A stretch of 49,590 nucleotides of DNA, taken from assembly GCA_030652245.1 (NCBI GenBank), contig JAUSBB010000207.1:1-49590 (forward strand), in the 5' to 3' direction. The number at the start of each line of letters is the position of its first letter. Within the stretch, counting starts at the first letter, position 1. The DNA is from Rhodocyclaceae bacterium. GTDB taxonomy: Bacteria; Pseudomonadota; Gammaproteobacteria; Burkholderiales; Rhodocyclaceae. The notes under the pieces are model-generated. The model was given only the letters and a program-made list of their open reading frames with translations. It ran no database searches and was not told where the DNA came from. The translations under genes and the position numbers were made by a program. This document shows positions 27,363 through 36,371 of the stretch, in pieces.

Positions 27363-27918
27363 AGCTGACTGGCATGTCGATGCGGGTGGCTGGCTGGTTG
27401 GCTGCGCGCGGGTGGCTAGCCCGAATCATGATTCGCGGCCAGCGGGAGAGGCGATCCGCCTGATCGTCATCCATGCCATCAGCCTGCCGCCCGGCCAGTT
27501 TGGCGGCGACGCGGTGGTTGAGTTTTTCACCAACCGGCTTGACCCGGCCGCGCATCCCTATTTCGCCACGATCGCCGGCCAGCGCGTCTCGGCCCACTTC
27601 TTCATCCGGCGCGATGGCGCCGTGACGCAGTTCGTTTCCTGTCATGAGCGCGCCTGGCATGCGGGCATGTCGTGCTGGCGGGGGCGCGAGCGTTGCAATG
27701 ATTTTTCACTGGGCATCGAACTTGAAGGCGCTGACCACACCGACTTCGCGGTCGCGCAGTACCGGACGCTGAATCGCTTGTTGGCCGCCTTGCAGCGGCA
27801 TTCACCCGGCGCGGCGATTGCCGGGCATGCCGATATTGCCCCGGGCCGCAAGACCGATCCGGGCCCGCATTTCGACTGGTCGCGCGTGGTTTCACTGCAA
27901 CGCGCGCCGCTCGGTTGA
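27346..27918 (+). CDS. ampD: 1,6-anhydro-N-acetylmuramyl-L-alanine amidase AmpD
   Basis: 190 aa cytoplasmic zinc amidase of cell-wall recycling; it cleaves the stem peptide from anhydro-muropeptides. N-terminal RLIVIHAISLPPG supplies the first zinc His (about 43). SAHFFIRRDGAVTQFVSCHERAWHAG is the conserved core, and AIAGHADIAPGRKTDPGPHFDW gives the second His and the Asp. Overlaps the end of pilR by 17 nt. Confidence 0.93.
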   Translation: MTLPVEADWHVDAGGWLVGCARVASPNHDSRPAGEAIRLIVIHAISLPPGQFGGDAVVEFFTNRLDPAAHPYFATIAGQRVSAHFFIRRDGAVTQFVSCHERAWHAGMSCWRGRERCNDFSLGIELEGADHTDFAVAQYRTLNRLLAALQRHSPGAAIAGHADIAPGRKTDPGPHFDWSRVVSLQRAPLG

Positions 27919-27952
27919 CATGCCGCGCGCAAATTATCTTGCATTAAAAAAA

Positions 27953-28007
27953 ACGACCCACTACCATTAGTGCCCAAAGGTCGTTGACCCACTACATCTA
28001 GTAGGTC
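27953..28007. repeat. Two tandem imperfect inverted repeats
   Basis: Unit 1 (27953-27984): ACGACC ... GGTCGT outer arms around CACTA-CCAT-TAGTG. Unit 2 (27986-28007): GACC-C-ACTA-CATC-TAGT-A-GGTC. Both units share GACCCACTAC and the ACTA/TAGT core. They lie in the 387-bp gap between ampD and the histone-like gene. Could be operators or RNA hairpins. No poly-T follows, so they are not typical terminators. The rest of the gap (28008-28305) shows no convincing gene; a 72-aa ORF at 28075 was rejected. Confidence 0.6.
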
Positions 28008-28305
28008 GCAACAACAGGCAACCGTGACGGAGGGTGCATGCAGGAAGACGCGAGGCGCACGCTGAACAGCCGGATTGAATTCCCGTTCCGGCCGCGTTGC
28101 GTGCCTCCGCGCCCTGTCATTTGCAGCTTCCGCGCCCGACCTTCTCCCCTTCAAGTTTTCCGCGCGCCTGCCGCAAACACAGGGATGGGCTATGAAAGCG
28201 CATGAATTCATCGATTCCGGTCCGCCGGCGTTGTTGAATAATCCGTGCTGTTGTAGGCGGGTTGTTTGTTGTTCTTTCCTCAAACTTGAGTAATGGAGGT
28301 TCAAT

Positions 28306-28743
28306 ATGGCTGAAGAGAAGAAGGTCAAGAAGCCGGCGGCGGTGAAGAAAACTACAGCTGCCAAGCCGGCTGCAAAAAAAGTTGCTGCCAAACCGGCGGC
28401 GAAGAAAGTTGTTGCGAAACCGGCTGCCAAGAAAGCTGCTGCCAAACCGGCGGCGAAGAAAGTTGCCGCGAAGCCGGCTGCCAAGAAAGCCGCGCCGAAG
28501 AAAGCTGCTGCGAAGCCGGCCGCCAAGAAAGTAGCCGCGCCGAAGAAAGCTGCCGCGAAGCCGGCTGTCAAAAAAGCCGCGGTTGCGAAACCTGCAGCGA
28601 AGAAAGTCGCACCGAAGAAAGCTGCGCCGAAGCCGGCTACTGCCCCTGCGGCGACGCCTTCGACCGCTGCCACGCCGGGACTCAAGTCGTCGCTCAATCC
28701 GGCGGCTGCCTGGCCGTTTCCTACGGGCTCGCGTCCGTCCTGA
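28306..28743 (+). CDS. Lys/Ala/Pro-rich histone H1-like protein
   Basis: 145 aa, almost entirely Lys, Ala, Pro and Val. It starts MAEEKKVKKPAAVKK, then about nine repeats of the AKPAAKK type, and ends with a non-basic tail (TPSTAATPGLKSSLNPAAAWPF). This resembles the basic repeat tail of histone H1 and bacterial H1-like proteins (AlgP/HctB style); nucleoid binding is inferred from composition. GGAGG precedes the ATG. The coding DNA contains five exact-register 27-bp tandem units, so length variation between strains is likely. A strong terminator follows. Confidence 0.82.
   Translation: MAEEKKVKKPAAVKKTTAAKPAAKKVAAKPAAKKVVAKPAAKKAAAKPAAKKVAAKPAAKKAAPKKAAAKPAAKKVAAPKKAAAKPAVKKAAVAKPAAKKVAPKKAAPKPATAPAATPSTAATPGLKSSLNPAAAWPFPTGSRPS
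28360..28494 (+). repeat. Five 27-bp tandem repeats in the histone-like gene
   Basis: Each unit encodes AKPAAKK followed by two of V/A. The units differ at third codon positions, so they are old rather than newly expanded. Irregular units with PKKA inserts continue to about 28640. Confidence 0.75.
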
Positions 28744-28765
28744 ACCGGGCGACGTCTCGTCGGTC

Positions 28766-28807
28766 AAGGCTGGTGGCTGCCCCGCGCAGCCCCCAGCCTT
28801 TTTAATT
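28766..28807 (+). terminator. Terminator after the histone-like gene
   Basis: AAGGCTGG-T-GGCTGC, loop CCCGC, GCAGCC-C-CCAGCCTT, then TTTAA. A 14-bp stem with one bulged pair and a T5 run. Ends 27 bp before the convergent aminotransferase stop. Confidence 0.88.
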
Positions 28808-28833
28808 TCCGCCAATCGCTGGCGGTTGCGGCA

Positions 28834-29994
28834 TCAGCCGCCGCCGAAATAGTGTCCCATGCGTTCCAGCCCGGCGGCGAGCTTTGCGGCGCCAACGGTG
28901 TAGGCGAAGCGCATGTGTGTCGCGGGCGCATTGGCGCCAAAATCCAGGCCTGGCGTTGCCGCCACGCCGGCTTGTTCGATGAGCTTGCCGGCCAGCGCCT
29001 GGCTGTTCCTGTCCAGTGCGCTGCTGTCGGCATAAATGTAGAAAGCCCCTTGCGGTTCGCTGTCGACGCGAAATCCCAGTTGCCGCAAACCCGGCAACAG
29101 CAAATCGCGCCGCGCGCGAAATTCCTCGCGGCGCGCTTCCAGGATGGCGATGGTTTCCGGGGCGAAGGCCGCCAGTGCGGCGTGTTGCGCGGGCGCCGAG
29201 GGGGCGATGTAGAGGTTCTGCGCCAGTTTCTCGATATCGCGCACCCGGTGCGGCGGGACCACCAGCCAGCCGAGCCGCCAGCCGGTCATGCCAAAGTATT
29301 TAGAGAAACTGTTGATGACGATGATCTCGTCAGAAATTGACAGCGCGGTATTCGCATCGACACCATAGGTCAGGCCGTGATAGATCTCGTCGACGATCAT
29401 CGCGCCGCCGCGCGCACGGACCGTCTGCCAGAGTCTGGACAACTGCGCCGGTTCGATCAGGGTGCCGGTCGGGTTGTTGGGCGAAGCCACCAGCAAGCCG
29501 CGGGTCTTCGCCGTCCAGCCAGCGCCGACTTTTTCTATGGTGGGCTGAAAATTGCTCGTGGCATCGACGTTGAGCGGGCGCGGCACGCCTTCGAGCAGGC
29601 GCACGAAGTGGCGGTTGCAGGGGTAGCCGGGATCGGTGAGCAGCCATTCGTCGCCGGGGCTGATCAGGGCCCCCAGCGCCAGCAGTAGCGCACCCGAAGC
29701 GCCGGCGGTGACGATGATGCGCGCCGGATCGACAGCGACACCGTAGCGCGTTGCATAGAAGTCGGCGATGGCCTCGCGCAGTTGCGGCAGACCCAGCGCG
29801 TGGGTATAGAAAACCTGGCCGCCGGCAATGAAGCGCTGCGCCGCCTCGATGACCGGCTGGGGTGTCGGAAAGTCGGGTTCGCCGACCTCCATGTGGATGA
29901 TGTCGCGGCCCTGCGCCTCCAGCGCTTTCGCCTTCGCCATCAGTTCCATGACGTGGAAGGGTTCGATCCCGGCCATGCGGGCGGCTGTTTTCAT
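28834..29994 (-). CDS. PLP-dependent aminotransferase, class I/II
   Basis: 386 aa fold-type I aminotransferase. Substrate-binding VGEPDFPTP near 37, SPNNPTGT near 171, VDEIYHGLTYG near 201, the PLP-binding lysine in NSFSKYFGMTGWRLGW (Lys232). The family transfers amino groups between amino and keto acids, aspartate- or alanine-like; the exact substrate cannot be read. I start at the ATG at 29994 (GGAG upstream). The 855-aa ORF-track version extends into antisense of maeB and is not real. Residues VGAGW (156-160), between two conserved blocks, come from a copy of the 23-bp repeat. Divergent from maeB. Confidence 0.9.
   Translation of the reverse strand: MKTAARMAGIEPFHVMELMAKAKALEAQGRDIIHMEVGEPDFPTPQPVIEAAQRFIAGGQVFYTHALGLPQLREAIADFYATRYGVAVDPARIIVTAGASGALLLALGALISPGDEWLLTDPGYPCNRHFVRLLEGVPRPLNVDATSNFQPTIEKVGAGWTAKTRGLLVASPNNPTGTLIEPAQLSRLWQTVRARGGAMIVDEIYHGLTYGVDANTALSISDEIIVINSFSKYFGMTGWRLGWLVVPPHRVRDIEKLAQNLYIAPSAPAQHAALAAFAPETIAILEARREEFRARRDLLLPGLRQLGFRVDSEPQGAFYIYADSSALDRNSQALAGKLIEQAGVAATPGLDFGANAPATHMRFAYTVGAAKLAAGLERMGHYFGGG
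29510..29532 (+). repeat. 23-bp dispersed repeat, copy 4 (inside aminotransferase)
   Basis: GCCGTCC, variable base A, GCCAGCGCCGACTTT on +, antisense to the gene, so the protein reads KVGAGWTA here. Confidence 0.85.
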
Positions 29995-30129
29995 GTGCGA
30001 ACTCCAAAGAGAGCGGTCATCCGGTTGTTGAGGCGGTCGTGGCATTTTAGGGCTCGTAAACGAATCACCAGAACATTCTGTCCAGCTTAGAATGCTCCGA
30101 CCCAATCCAACCGAGCTGGAGAAACCCAA

Positions 30130-32415
30130 ATGGACGAGTCTTTGCGCCGCGCCGCGCTTGAATACCATCGCCTGCCCCGTCCCGGCAAGATCGCCGTGAC
30201 GCCGATCAAATCGCTCGCCACCCAGTCCGACCTGTCGCTCGCCTATTCGCCCGGCGTTGCCGCGGCCTGCGAGGAGATCGAGCGCGACCCGTCTACCGCC
30301 GCCCTTTACACATCGCGCGGCAATCTGGTGGCCGTCATCACCAACGGCACCGCCGTGTTGGGCCTGGGGGACATCGGGCCGCTTGCCGGCAAGCCGGTCA
30401 TGGAAGGCAAGGGCGTGTTGTTCAAGAAATTCGCCGGCATCGATGTGTTCGACATCGAAATCGCCGAGCACGATGCCGACAAACTGGTCGACATCATCGC
30501 CGCGCTCGAACCCACCTTCGGCGGCATCAACCTGGAAGACATCAAGGCGCCGGAATGTTTCCTCGTCGAGCGCAAGCTGCGCGAGCGTCTGCGCATTCCC
30601 GTCTTCCATGACGACCAACACGGCACGGCGATCATTTCCGCCGCCGCCGTCCTGAACGGTCTGCGCGTCGTCGACAAGAATATCGGCGCGGTCAAGCTGG
30701 TTTGTTCCGGGGCCGGCGCGGCCGCCATTGCCTGCCTTGATTTGCTGGTGAGTCTCGGTATCGATCGTAGCAAAGTGTTCGTCTGCGACAGCAAGGGCGT
30801 GATTCACACCGGACGCCAAAATCTGGATGAGTCGAAACAGCGCTATGCCCAGGTCACCGAGGCGCGCAGCCTGGCCGATGTGATGCCGGGCGCCGACATT
30901 TTCCTCGGCCTGTCCACTGGCGGCGTGCTGAAGCCGGAAATGGTTGCCGGCATGGCGAAAAATCCGCTGATCCTGGCGATGGCCAACCCCGATCCGGAAA
31001 TCCTGCCAGAGGACGCGCAGGCGGTGCGTCCCGACTGCATCATCGGCACCGGCCGGTCGGATTACCCGAACCAGGTCAACAACGTGCTGTGCTTCCCCTA
31101 CATGTTCCGCGGCGCGCTCGATGTCGGGGCGACGACGATCAACGAATCGATGAAGATCGCGGCGGTGAAGGCCATCGCCGATCTCGCCCATGCCGAACAG
31201 TCGGAAGTGGTGGCGGCCGCTTATGGCAACGCCAACCTGAGTTTCGGCCGCGAATACCTGATTCCCAAGCCCTTCGACCCGCGTCTGATCCTCAAGGTGG
31301 CGCCGGCGGTGGCGCAGGCGGCGATGGATTCCGGGGTGGCGGCGCGGCCGATCGCCAACATGGACGCTTATCGCCAGCAGCTCAACGAGTTCGTCTATCA
31401 ATCGGGCTTTGTCATGAAGCCGGTGTTCGCCGCCGCCAAGCTAAAGCCGGCGCGTGTCGTCTTCTGCGAGGGCGAGGACGAGCGCATGCTGCGCGCGGCG
31501 CAGGCCGTCGCCGACGAGGGGCTGGCCCGGCCGATCCTGATCGGCCGCCCGGAAGTCGTCGAGACGCAAATCGTTCGCCAGGGCTTGCGCATTCGCGCCG
31601 GCGCGGATTTCGAACTGATCAATCCTGATTCCGACCCGCGCTACAAGGAACTCTGGCAGGACTATTTTGATCTGACCTGCCGCAAGGGCGTCGGCGCCGA
31701 GTATGCCAAGCGCGAGATGCGCCGCCGCACCACGCTGATCGGCGCCATGCTGGTGCGCCACAATTATGCCGATGCCATGCTCTGCGGCACCTTCGGCAAG
31801 CACTCGCTGCACCTGCCCTACATTGCCGATGCCATTGGGCGGCGTCCCGGCATCGACAATTTTTATGCGATGAACATGCTGATCCTGCCCGAGCGCACCC
31901 TGTTCATTGGCGACACCTATGTCAACTACGACCCGACCGCCGCCCAGATCGCCGAAATGACCCAACTGGCGGCCGAGGAAGTGCGACGTTTCGGCCTGAC
32001 GCCCAAGGTGGCGTTGTTGTCCCATTCGAGTTTCGGCACCGAGGACACGCCGACGGCGCAAAAGATGCGCGCCGCGCTGGCCTTGCTGCGCGAGCAGGCG
32101 CCCGACCTCGAAGTCGAAGGCGAAATGCACGGCGATGCCGCGCTCGACCCCGACATTCGCCGTCAGGTCTTTCCCCGCGCCAACCTGTCCGGTCCGGCCA
32201 ACCTGCTCATCATGCCGACGCTAGACGCCGCGAATATCGCCTTCAATCTTTTGAAGACGGCGGCCGGCGAGGGGCTGACCGTCGGCCCGCTGTTGCTCGG
32301 CGCGGCGCGCCCGGTGCATATCCTGACCCCGACGGCGACCGTGCGGCGTATCGTCAACATGACCGCGCTGCTGTCGGTTGAAGTGGCGCATGGACAGCTG
32401 CACGCAGCCGGTTGA
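30130..32415 (+). CDS. maeB: NADP-dependent malic enzyme with phosphotransacetylase-like domain
   Basis: 761 aa. The N-terminal malic enzyme part (about 1-420) shows [47 protein letters not shown] and the nucleotide-binding [15 protein letters not shown]-terminal phosphate acetyl/butyryltransferase-like domain (about 430-755) carries [15 protein letters not shown] and HGDAALDPD. This fusion is the standard MaeB form; the C-terminal domain is regulatory in E. coli. Oxidative decarboxylation of malate to pyruvate with NADP+ reduction. GCTGGAGAAACCCAA precedes the ATG. Confidence 0.95.
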   Translation: MDESLRRAALEYHRLPRPGKIAVTPIKSLATQSDLSLAYSPGVAAACEEIERDPSTAALYTSRGNLVAVITNGTAVLGLGDIGPLAGKPVMEGKGVLFKKFAGIDVFDIEIAEHDADKLVDIIAALEPTFGGINLEDIKAPECFLVERKLRERLRIPVFHDDQHGTAIISAAAVLNGLRVVDKNIGAVKLVCSGAGAAAIACLDLLVSLGIDRSKVFVCDSKGVIHTGRQNLDESKQRYAQVTEARSLADVMPGADIFLGLSTGGVLKPEMVAGMAKNPLILAMANPDPEILPEDAQAVRPDCIIGTGRSDYPNQVNNVLCFPYMFRGALDVGATTINESMKIAAVKAIADLAHAEQSEVVAAAYGNANLSFGREYLIPKPFDPRLILKVAPAVAQAAMDSGVAARPIANMDAYRQQLNEFVYQSGFVMKPVFAAAKLKPARVVFCEGEDERMLRAAQAVADEGLARPILIGRPEVVETQIVRQGLRIRAGADFELINPDSDPRYKELWQDYFDLTCRKGVGAEYAKREMRRRTTLIGAMLVRHNYADAMLCGTFGKHSLHLPYIADAIGRRPGIDNFYAMNMLILPERTLFIGDTYVNYDPTAAQIAEMTQLAAEEVRRFGLTPKVALLSHSSFGTEDTPTAQKMRAALALLREQAPDLEVEGEMHGDAALDPDIRRQVFPRANLSGPANLLIMPTLDAANIAFNLLKTAAGEGLTVGPLLLGAARPVHILTPTATVRRIVNMTALLSVEVAHGQLHAAG

Positions 32416-32442
32416 CGAAAATATGAGAAAGTGGTGTAGGAT
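32412..32442 (+). promoter_or_regulatory. Possible sigma70 promoter for the PBP7-like gene
   Basis: TTGACG (32412-32417, overlapping the maeB stop) and TAGGAT (32437-32442) with a 19-bp spacer, longer than ideal. The A/T-rich stretch to 32500 has no other obvious element. Confidence 0.35.
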
Positions 32443-32507
32443 TTGTGCGCAATTACTTAATTCAAATGAGTTAAGTCCTTTACATGTGATTATTTAGCCC
32501 CGTGCCC

Positions 32508-33491
32508 ATGAAATCGACATCCAAGAAACTGCTGGCGTTGCTCGTAATGGCGGGCTTTGCCCTCGGTGCGGTGAATGCCGCAACTGCCGCTACCCCGGAA
32601 AAGAAACCGGCCGCCAGCAAGAAGGCTGCCGCCAAGCCGGCGCCCCGCGTGGTCAAGAAGGCCAAGAAGGACGCGGCGGCTTCCGCCAAGCCCCGATCCT
32701 CCGCGGCGGTGGAACAAGATGGCGGCGTGATGCCGAAACTGTCCTCCTCGGCAGCGGTCGTGATCGACCAGGCGAGTGGTGAAATTCTCTACGAAAAGAA
32801 CGCCAATGCCGTCGTGCCGATCGCCTCGATCACCAAGTTGATGACGGCGATGGTGGCGCTGGATGCAGCGCCCGATCTGGCCGAAATCCTGACGATCGGC
32901 AAGGACGATATCGACCTCCTGAAAGGCACGCATTCACGGCTGGCGGTGGGCACCCAACTGACGCGCGAGGAGATGCTGCGGCTGGCGCTGATGTCCTCCG
33001 AAAACCGCGCTTCGTCGGCCCTGTCGCGCCACTACCCGGGCGGGCGCGAGGCCTTTGTCGCCGCCATGAATCACAAGGCGCGCGAGCTTGGCCTCACCGA
33101 CACCCGCTTTGCCGATCCGACGGGATTGACGGCCGCGAATGTGGCCAGCGCCCACGACCTCGTCAAGATGGTCGATGCCGCCCATCAGTATCCGCTGATC
33201 CGCGAGTTTTCCACCATGGGAGAACATCAGGTGGCGGTAAAAGGACGCCCGCAGACCTTCCGCAACACGAACGCGCTGGTGAAGAGCGATGCCTGGCACA
33301 TCGGCCTGTCAAAGACCGGTTACATCAGCGAGGCGGGCAAGTGCCTGGTCATGCAGACCTGGGTCAACAACAAACCGACCATCATCGTGTTGCTCGATTC
33401 CTGGGGCAAGCTGACCCGTGTCGGCGACGCCAACCGCATCAAGCGCTGGGTGGAAAGTCTGGCCAGCGCGCCGGATTCATTCAGAGGCTGA
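32508..33491 (+). CDS. pbpG: D-alanyl-D-alanine endopeptidase, PBP7/8 family
   Basis: 327 aa periplasmic serine peptidase of the S11 family. Signal peptide (LLALLVMAGFALGAVNAATA), then SITK (Ser107, Lys110), SEN (164-166) and KTG (269-271). It trims peptidoglycan crosslinks. Between signal and catalytic domain is a basic Lys/Ala-rich linker (KKPAASKKAAAKPAPRVVKKAKK) similar in composition to the histone-like protein at 28306. This is unusual for the family and may help bind wall polymers. I start at ATG 32508 rather than GTG 32502. Confidence 0.88.
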   Translation: MKSTSKKLLALLVMAGFALGAVNAATAATPEKKPAASKKAAAKPAPRVVKKAKKDAAASAKPRSSAAVEQDGGVMPKLSSSAAVVIDQASGEILYEKNANAVVPIASITKLMTAMVALDAAPDLAEILTIGKDDIDLLKGTHSRLAVGTQLTREEMLRLALMSSENRASSALSRHYPGGREAFVAAMNHKARELGLTDTRFADPTGLTAANVASAHDLVKMVDAAHQYPLIREFSTMGEHQVAVKGRPQTFRNTNALVKSDAWHIGLSKTGYISEAGKCLVMQTWVNNKPTIIVLLDSWGKLTRVGDANRIKRWVESLASAPDSFRG

Positions 33492-33509
33492 TAGCGCCGG
33501 TACCGCAAG

Positions 33510-34235
33510 ATGCGCGTTGCCCTGTTTGTGACCTGTCTGGTCGATTTGATGCGCCCGCGCATCGGTTTTGCCGCCATCGAACTGCTGGAAGCCGCCGGCT
33601 GCGATGTGATCGTCCCGGCCGGCCAGACCTGCTGCGGTCAGCCTGTCTGGAACAGTGGCGACCGCGCAGCGGCGGCGGCGCTGGCCAAAAAAGTCATCGA
33701 CGAGTTCGTCGGCAGCGAATATGTCGTCGTGCCGTCCGGCTCCTGCGCCGATCAGATCCGCAACGAATATCCGGTCATTCTGGCCGACGAACCGGAATGG
33801 CGGGCGCGCGCCGTGGAACTGGCCGGCCGGGTCTACGAACTCACCGATTTTCTGGTGAATGTCGCCCACATCAAGACCTTGCCGGGCAACTTCTCCGGCA
33901 GCGTAACCTATCACGACTCCTGTACCGGCCTGCGCGGCATGGGCATCAAGGAACAGCCGCGCGCCCTGCTGGCCAAGATGTCGGGCGTCGAATTGAAGGA
34001 AATGGCGGCTGCCGAGGAATGCTGTGGTTTTGGCGGCACCTTCTCGGTGAAGTTCGGCGAGATTTCGGCGGCGATTGCCGCAAAGAAGTGCGGCAATGCC
34101 TGTGCCACCGGCGCGCAGACCATCGTTGGCGGCGATCTCGGCTGCCTGCTCAATATCGAGGGCAAGCTGCGTCGCCTGGGTGACGAAACGACCCAGGTCA
34201 GGCATATCGCCGAAGTGCTGACGGCAAAAAAATAA
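33510..34235 (+). CDS. lutA: L-lactate utilisation Fe-S protein LutA (LldE)
   Basis: 241 aa with two CCG domains: PAGQTCCGQPVWNSG and SGSCADQIR in the first half, YHDSCTGLRGMG and AAEECCGFGGTFSVK in the second. Such cysteine-rich domains bind a noncubane or 4Fe-4S cluster in LutA and related quinone-reducing enzymes. First gene of a lutABC set that oxidises L-lactate to pyruvate with electrons to the quinone pool. Starts 18 bp after pbpG and 4 bp ahead of lutB. No lactate permease or regulator is visible beside it. Confidence 0.92.
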   Translation: MRVALFVTCLVDLMRPRIGFAAIELLEAAGCDVIVPAGQTCCGQPVWNSGDRAAAAALAKKVIDEFVGSEYVVVPSGSCADQIRNEYPVILADEPEWRARAVELAGRVYELTDFLVNVAHIKTLPGNFSGSVTYHDSCTGLRGMGIKEQPRALLAKMSGVELKEMAAAEECCGFGGTFSVKFGEISAAIAAKKCGNACATGAQTIVGGDLGCLLNIEGKLRRLGDETTQVRHIAEVLTAKK

Positions 34236-34239
34236 AGCC

Positions 34240-35646
34240 ATGGAAAGCCGCTCCCGCCATTTCAAGGCCAATGCCGCCGCATCGCTGGCCAATCCGGTAT
34301 TGCAGACCAATCTCAAGACCGCCAAGGGAAAGTTTGTCGACAAGCGCGCCATTGCCATCAAGGAGATCGACGACTTCGAGGGCTCGCGCGAGGCCGCCAA
34401 AAACATCCGCAACCGGGTGCTGGAGAACCTCGACCTCTGGCTCGAAAAATTTGAGGAAAGCGCCACGGCGCGCGGCGCCACCGTGCTGTGGGCGAAGGAC
34501 GGCGAGGAGATCTGCCGCCACGTCGCCGAAATCGGACAGCGCCACGGCGTGCAGAAAGCCGCCAAGTCGAAGTCGATGCTGTCCGAGGAGGCCAACCTCA
34601 ATCTGGCGCTCACGGCAGCCGGCATCCGGCCGATCGAAACCGATCTCGGCGAATACATCCTGCAGATCAACGACAACGAGCCGCCCTCGCACATCATCGC
34701 GCCAGTGGTGCACAAAAGTCTCGATGAAGTCGCGGATTTGTTCCACCAGGTGCACAAGACACCGCGCAAGACCGAGATTCCGGCCCTGACGCGCGAGGCG
34801 CGCGAAGTGCTGCGCGAACACTTTCTCACCGCCGACATGGGCATCTCCGGCGGCAATTTCCTCGTCGCCGAAACCGGCTCGGTGGCGCTCGTCACCAACG
34901 AGGGCAACGGCCGCATGGTGACCACCCTGCCGCGCGTCCATGTGGTCATCACCGGCATCGAAAAGGTGGTGCCGACGCTCGAGGACCTGACGCTGCTGCT
35001 GCGTTTGTTGCCGCGCTCGGCCACCGGCCAGTCGATCTCCAACTATGTGTCAGTGCTCACTGGCGTCAAGACGCCCGAGGAGCGGGACGGTCCGGAACAT
35101 CTCTATTTCATCCTCGTCGACAACGGCCGCGCCGACGTCGTGGGCACGGAATTCCAGGACATGCTGCGCTGCATCCGTTGTGGCGCCTGCATGAACCACT
35201 GCCCGGTCTACCAGACGATCGGCGGCCATGCCTATGGCTGGGTTTATCCCGGCCCGATGGGTTCGGTGCTCACGCCGCTATATACCGGACTGGAAAACGC
35301 CATCGATCTGCCGCAAGCCGCCACGCTGTGCAATCAGTGCGGCGTGGTTTGCCCGGTGATGATCCCGCTGCCCGAGCTGCTGCGCCGGCTCCGCGAAAAA
35401 CAGGTTGAAAAACACCTGCGGCCCTGGTTCGAGCGCTTCGCCCTGAAAATCTGGGCCAAGGTGGCGGCCAGTCCGTCGCTGTATGCGCTGGGCTCCTGGC
35501 TGGGGGTGCGCTACCTCAAGTGGCTGGCGGGCGGCCGTGATCGTATCGCCGTGTTGAGTGCCGCCCCGGAATGGACTCTGGGCCGAGACTTCCCCGCGCC
35601 GGAGGGCAAGACCTTCCGCGAACTGTATCGAAAAGGCAAAAAATGA
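34240..35646 (+). CDS. lutB: L-lactate utilisation iron-sulfur protein LutB (LldF)
   Basis: 468 aa. The N-terminal LUD domain includes KSKSMLSEEANLNLAL and SGGNFLVAETGSVALVTNEGNGR. A ferredoxin-like region follows with two 4Fe-4S motifs, CIRCGACMNHCPVY and CNQCGVVCPV. A C-terminal DUF3390-like helical tail ends DFPAPEGKTFRELY. It carries electrons within the LutABC lactate dehydrogenase. Overlaps lutC by 4 nt. Confidence 0.94.
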   Translation: MESRSRHFKANAAASLANPVLQTNLKTAKGKFVDKRAIAIKEIDDFEGSREAAKNIRNRVLENLDLWLEKFEESATARGATVLWAKDGEEICRHVAEIGQRHGVQKAAKSKSMLSEEANLNLALTAAGIRPIETDLGEYILQINDNEPPSHIIAPVVHKSLDEVADLFHQVHKTPRKTEIPALTREAREVLREHFLTADMGISGGNFLVAETGSVALVTNEGNGRMVTTLPRVHVVITGIEKVVPTLEDLTLLLRLLPRSATGQSISNYVSVLTGVKTPEERDGPEHLYFILVDNGRADVVGTEFQDMLRCIRCGACMNHCPVYQTIGGHAYGWVYPGPMGSVLTPLYTGLENAIDLPQAATLCNQCGVVCPVMIPLPELLRRLREKQVEKHLRPWFERFALKIWAKVAASPSLYALGSWLGVRYLKWLAGGRDRIAVLSAAPEWTLGRDFPAPEGKTFRELYRKGKK

Positions 35647-36305
35647 GCAGCAGGGAGGACATCCTCGGCCGGGTGCGCGCGCGCCTCGGCCGCAACACGG
35701 AAAATGCCGCCACTGCGCGAAAGGACATCGAAGCCGCCATCGATGGACGAGTTCAGGGGCCGCGTCCGGCCGTACCGACGGATACCGCTGGTCTGGTGGC
35801 GTGGTTCGAGGAAAAATCGGCCGCGCAGTCCAGTTCCCTCGACCGGGTCGCTACTTTGGCCGATGCGCCGGCTGCCGTTGCCCGTTATCTGGCCGGGATG
35901 AACTTGCCGCTACGCGCCGTCATCTGGCCGAGCCTGGCCGGACTGGATTGGCGCGCCGCCGGTATCGAGGTCGCGCCGCGCGGGGCGGTGGATAGCGATC
36001 TGGTCGGTATCACCGGCTGCTTTTGCGCCATTGCCGAAACTGGCACGCTGATGGCCTGCTCCGCGCCCGATCACCCGGCGACGGTGAGCCTGCTGCCCGA
36101 AACCCATATCGCGCTGGTGCCGATGAGTCGCATCGTGCCCGGCATGGAAGATGCTTGGAACCTGGCCCGGGCCGAGCTGGGCAGCCTGCCGCGTGCCGTC
36201 AACTTCATCTCCGGCCCATCGCGGACGGGCGATATCGAGCAAACCATCGTGCTCGGGGCGCATGGGCCGTATCGTGTGCATTTGGTCATAGTCGAGAGAG
36301 AATAA
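35643..36305 (+). CDS. lutC: Lactate utilisation protein LutC (LldG)
   Basis: 220 aa LUD-domain protein starting MSSREDILGRVRARLGRN. Conserved blocks: GITGCFCAIAETGTLMACS, LLPETHIALV and ISGPSRTGDIEQTIVLGAHGP. The ATG at 35643 overlaps the lutB stop; the ORF-track start at 35571 lies within lutB. Third subunit of the lactate oxidation complex. Confidence 0.93.
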   Translation: MSSREDILGRVRARLGRNTENAATARKDIEAAIDGRVQGPRPAVPTDTAGLVAWFEEKSAAQSSSLDRVATLADAPAAVARYLAGMNLPLRAVIWPSLAGLDWRAAGIEVAPRGAVDSDLVGITGCFCAIAETGTLMACSAPDHPATVSLLPETHIALVPMSRIVPGMEDAWNLARAELGSLPRAVNFISGPSRTGDIEQTIVLGAHGPYRVHLVIVERE

Positions 36306-36371
36306 TTGTTGTCATCCCGGCGTGGGGAAGCTGCGTTACTACAGCCAGAACAACACATCGGAGGCAACAAA

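Noticed and set aside
28075-28293. 72-aa ORF in the gap before the histone-like gene
   Set aside because: No ribosome site, low-complexity Cys-rich end and no family features; not supported as a gene.
28360-28640. Possible CRISPR array
   Set aside because: Regular units are in-frame codons for a Lys/Ala-rich protein; there are no unique spacers and no cas genes.
30074-30094. CATTCT/AGAATG inverted repeat with TAGAAT before maeB
   Set aside because: Could be an operator or -10, but the -35 is poor and a single 6-bp repeat is not enough evidence.
28834-31401. 855-aa ORF on the - strand
   Set aside because: Only the last 386 residues are a real aminotransferase; the first part is antisense to maeB.
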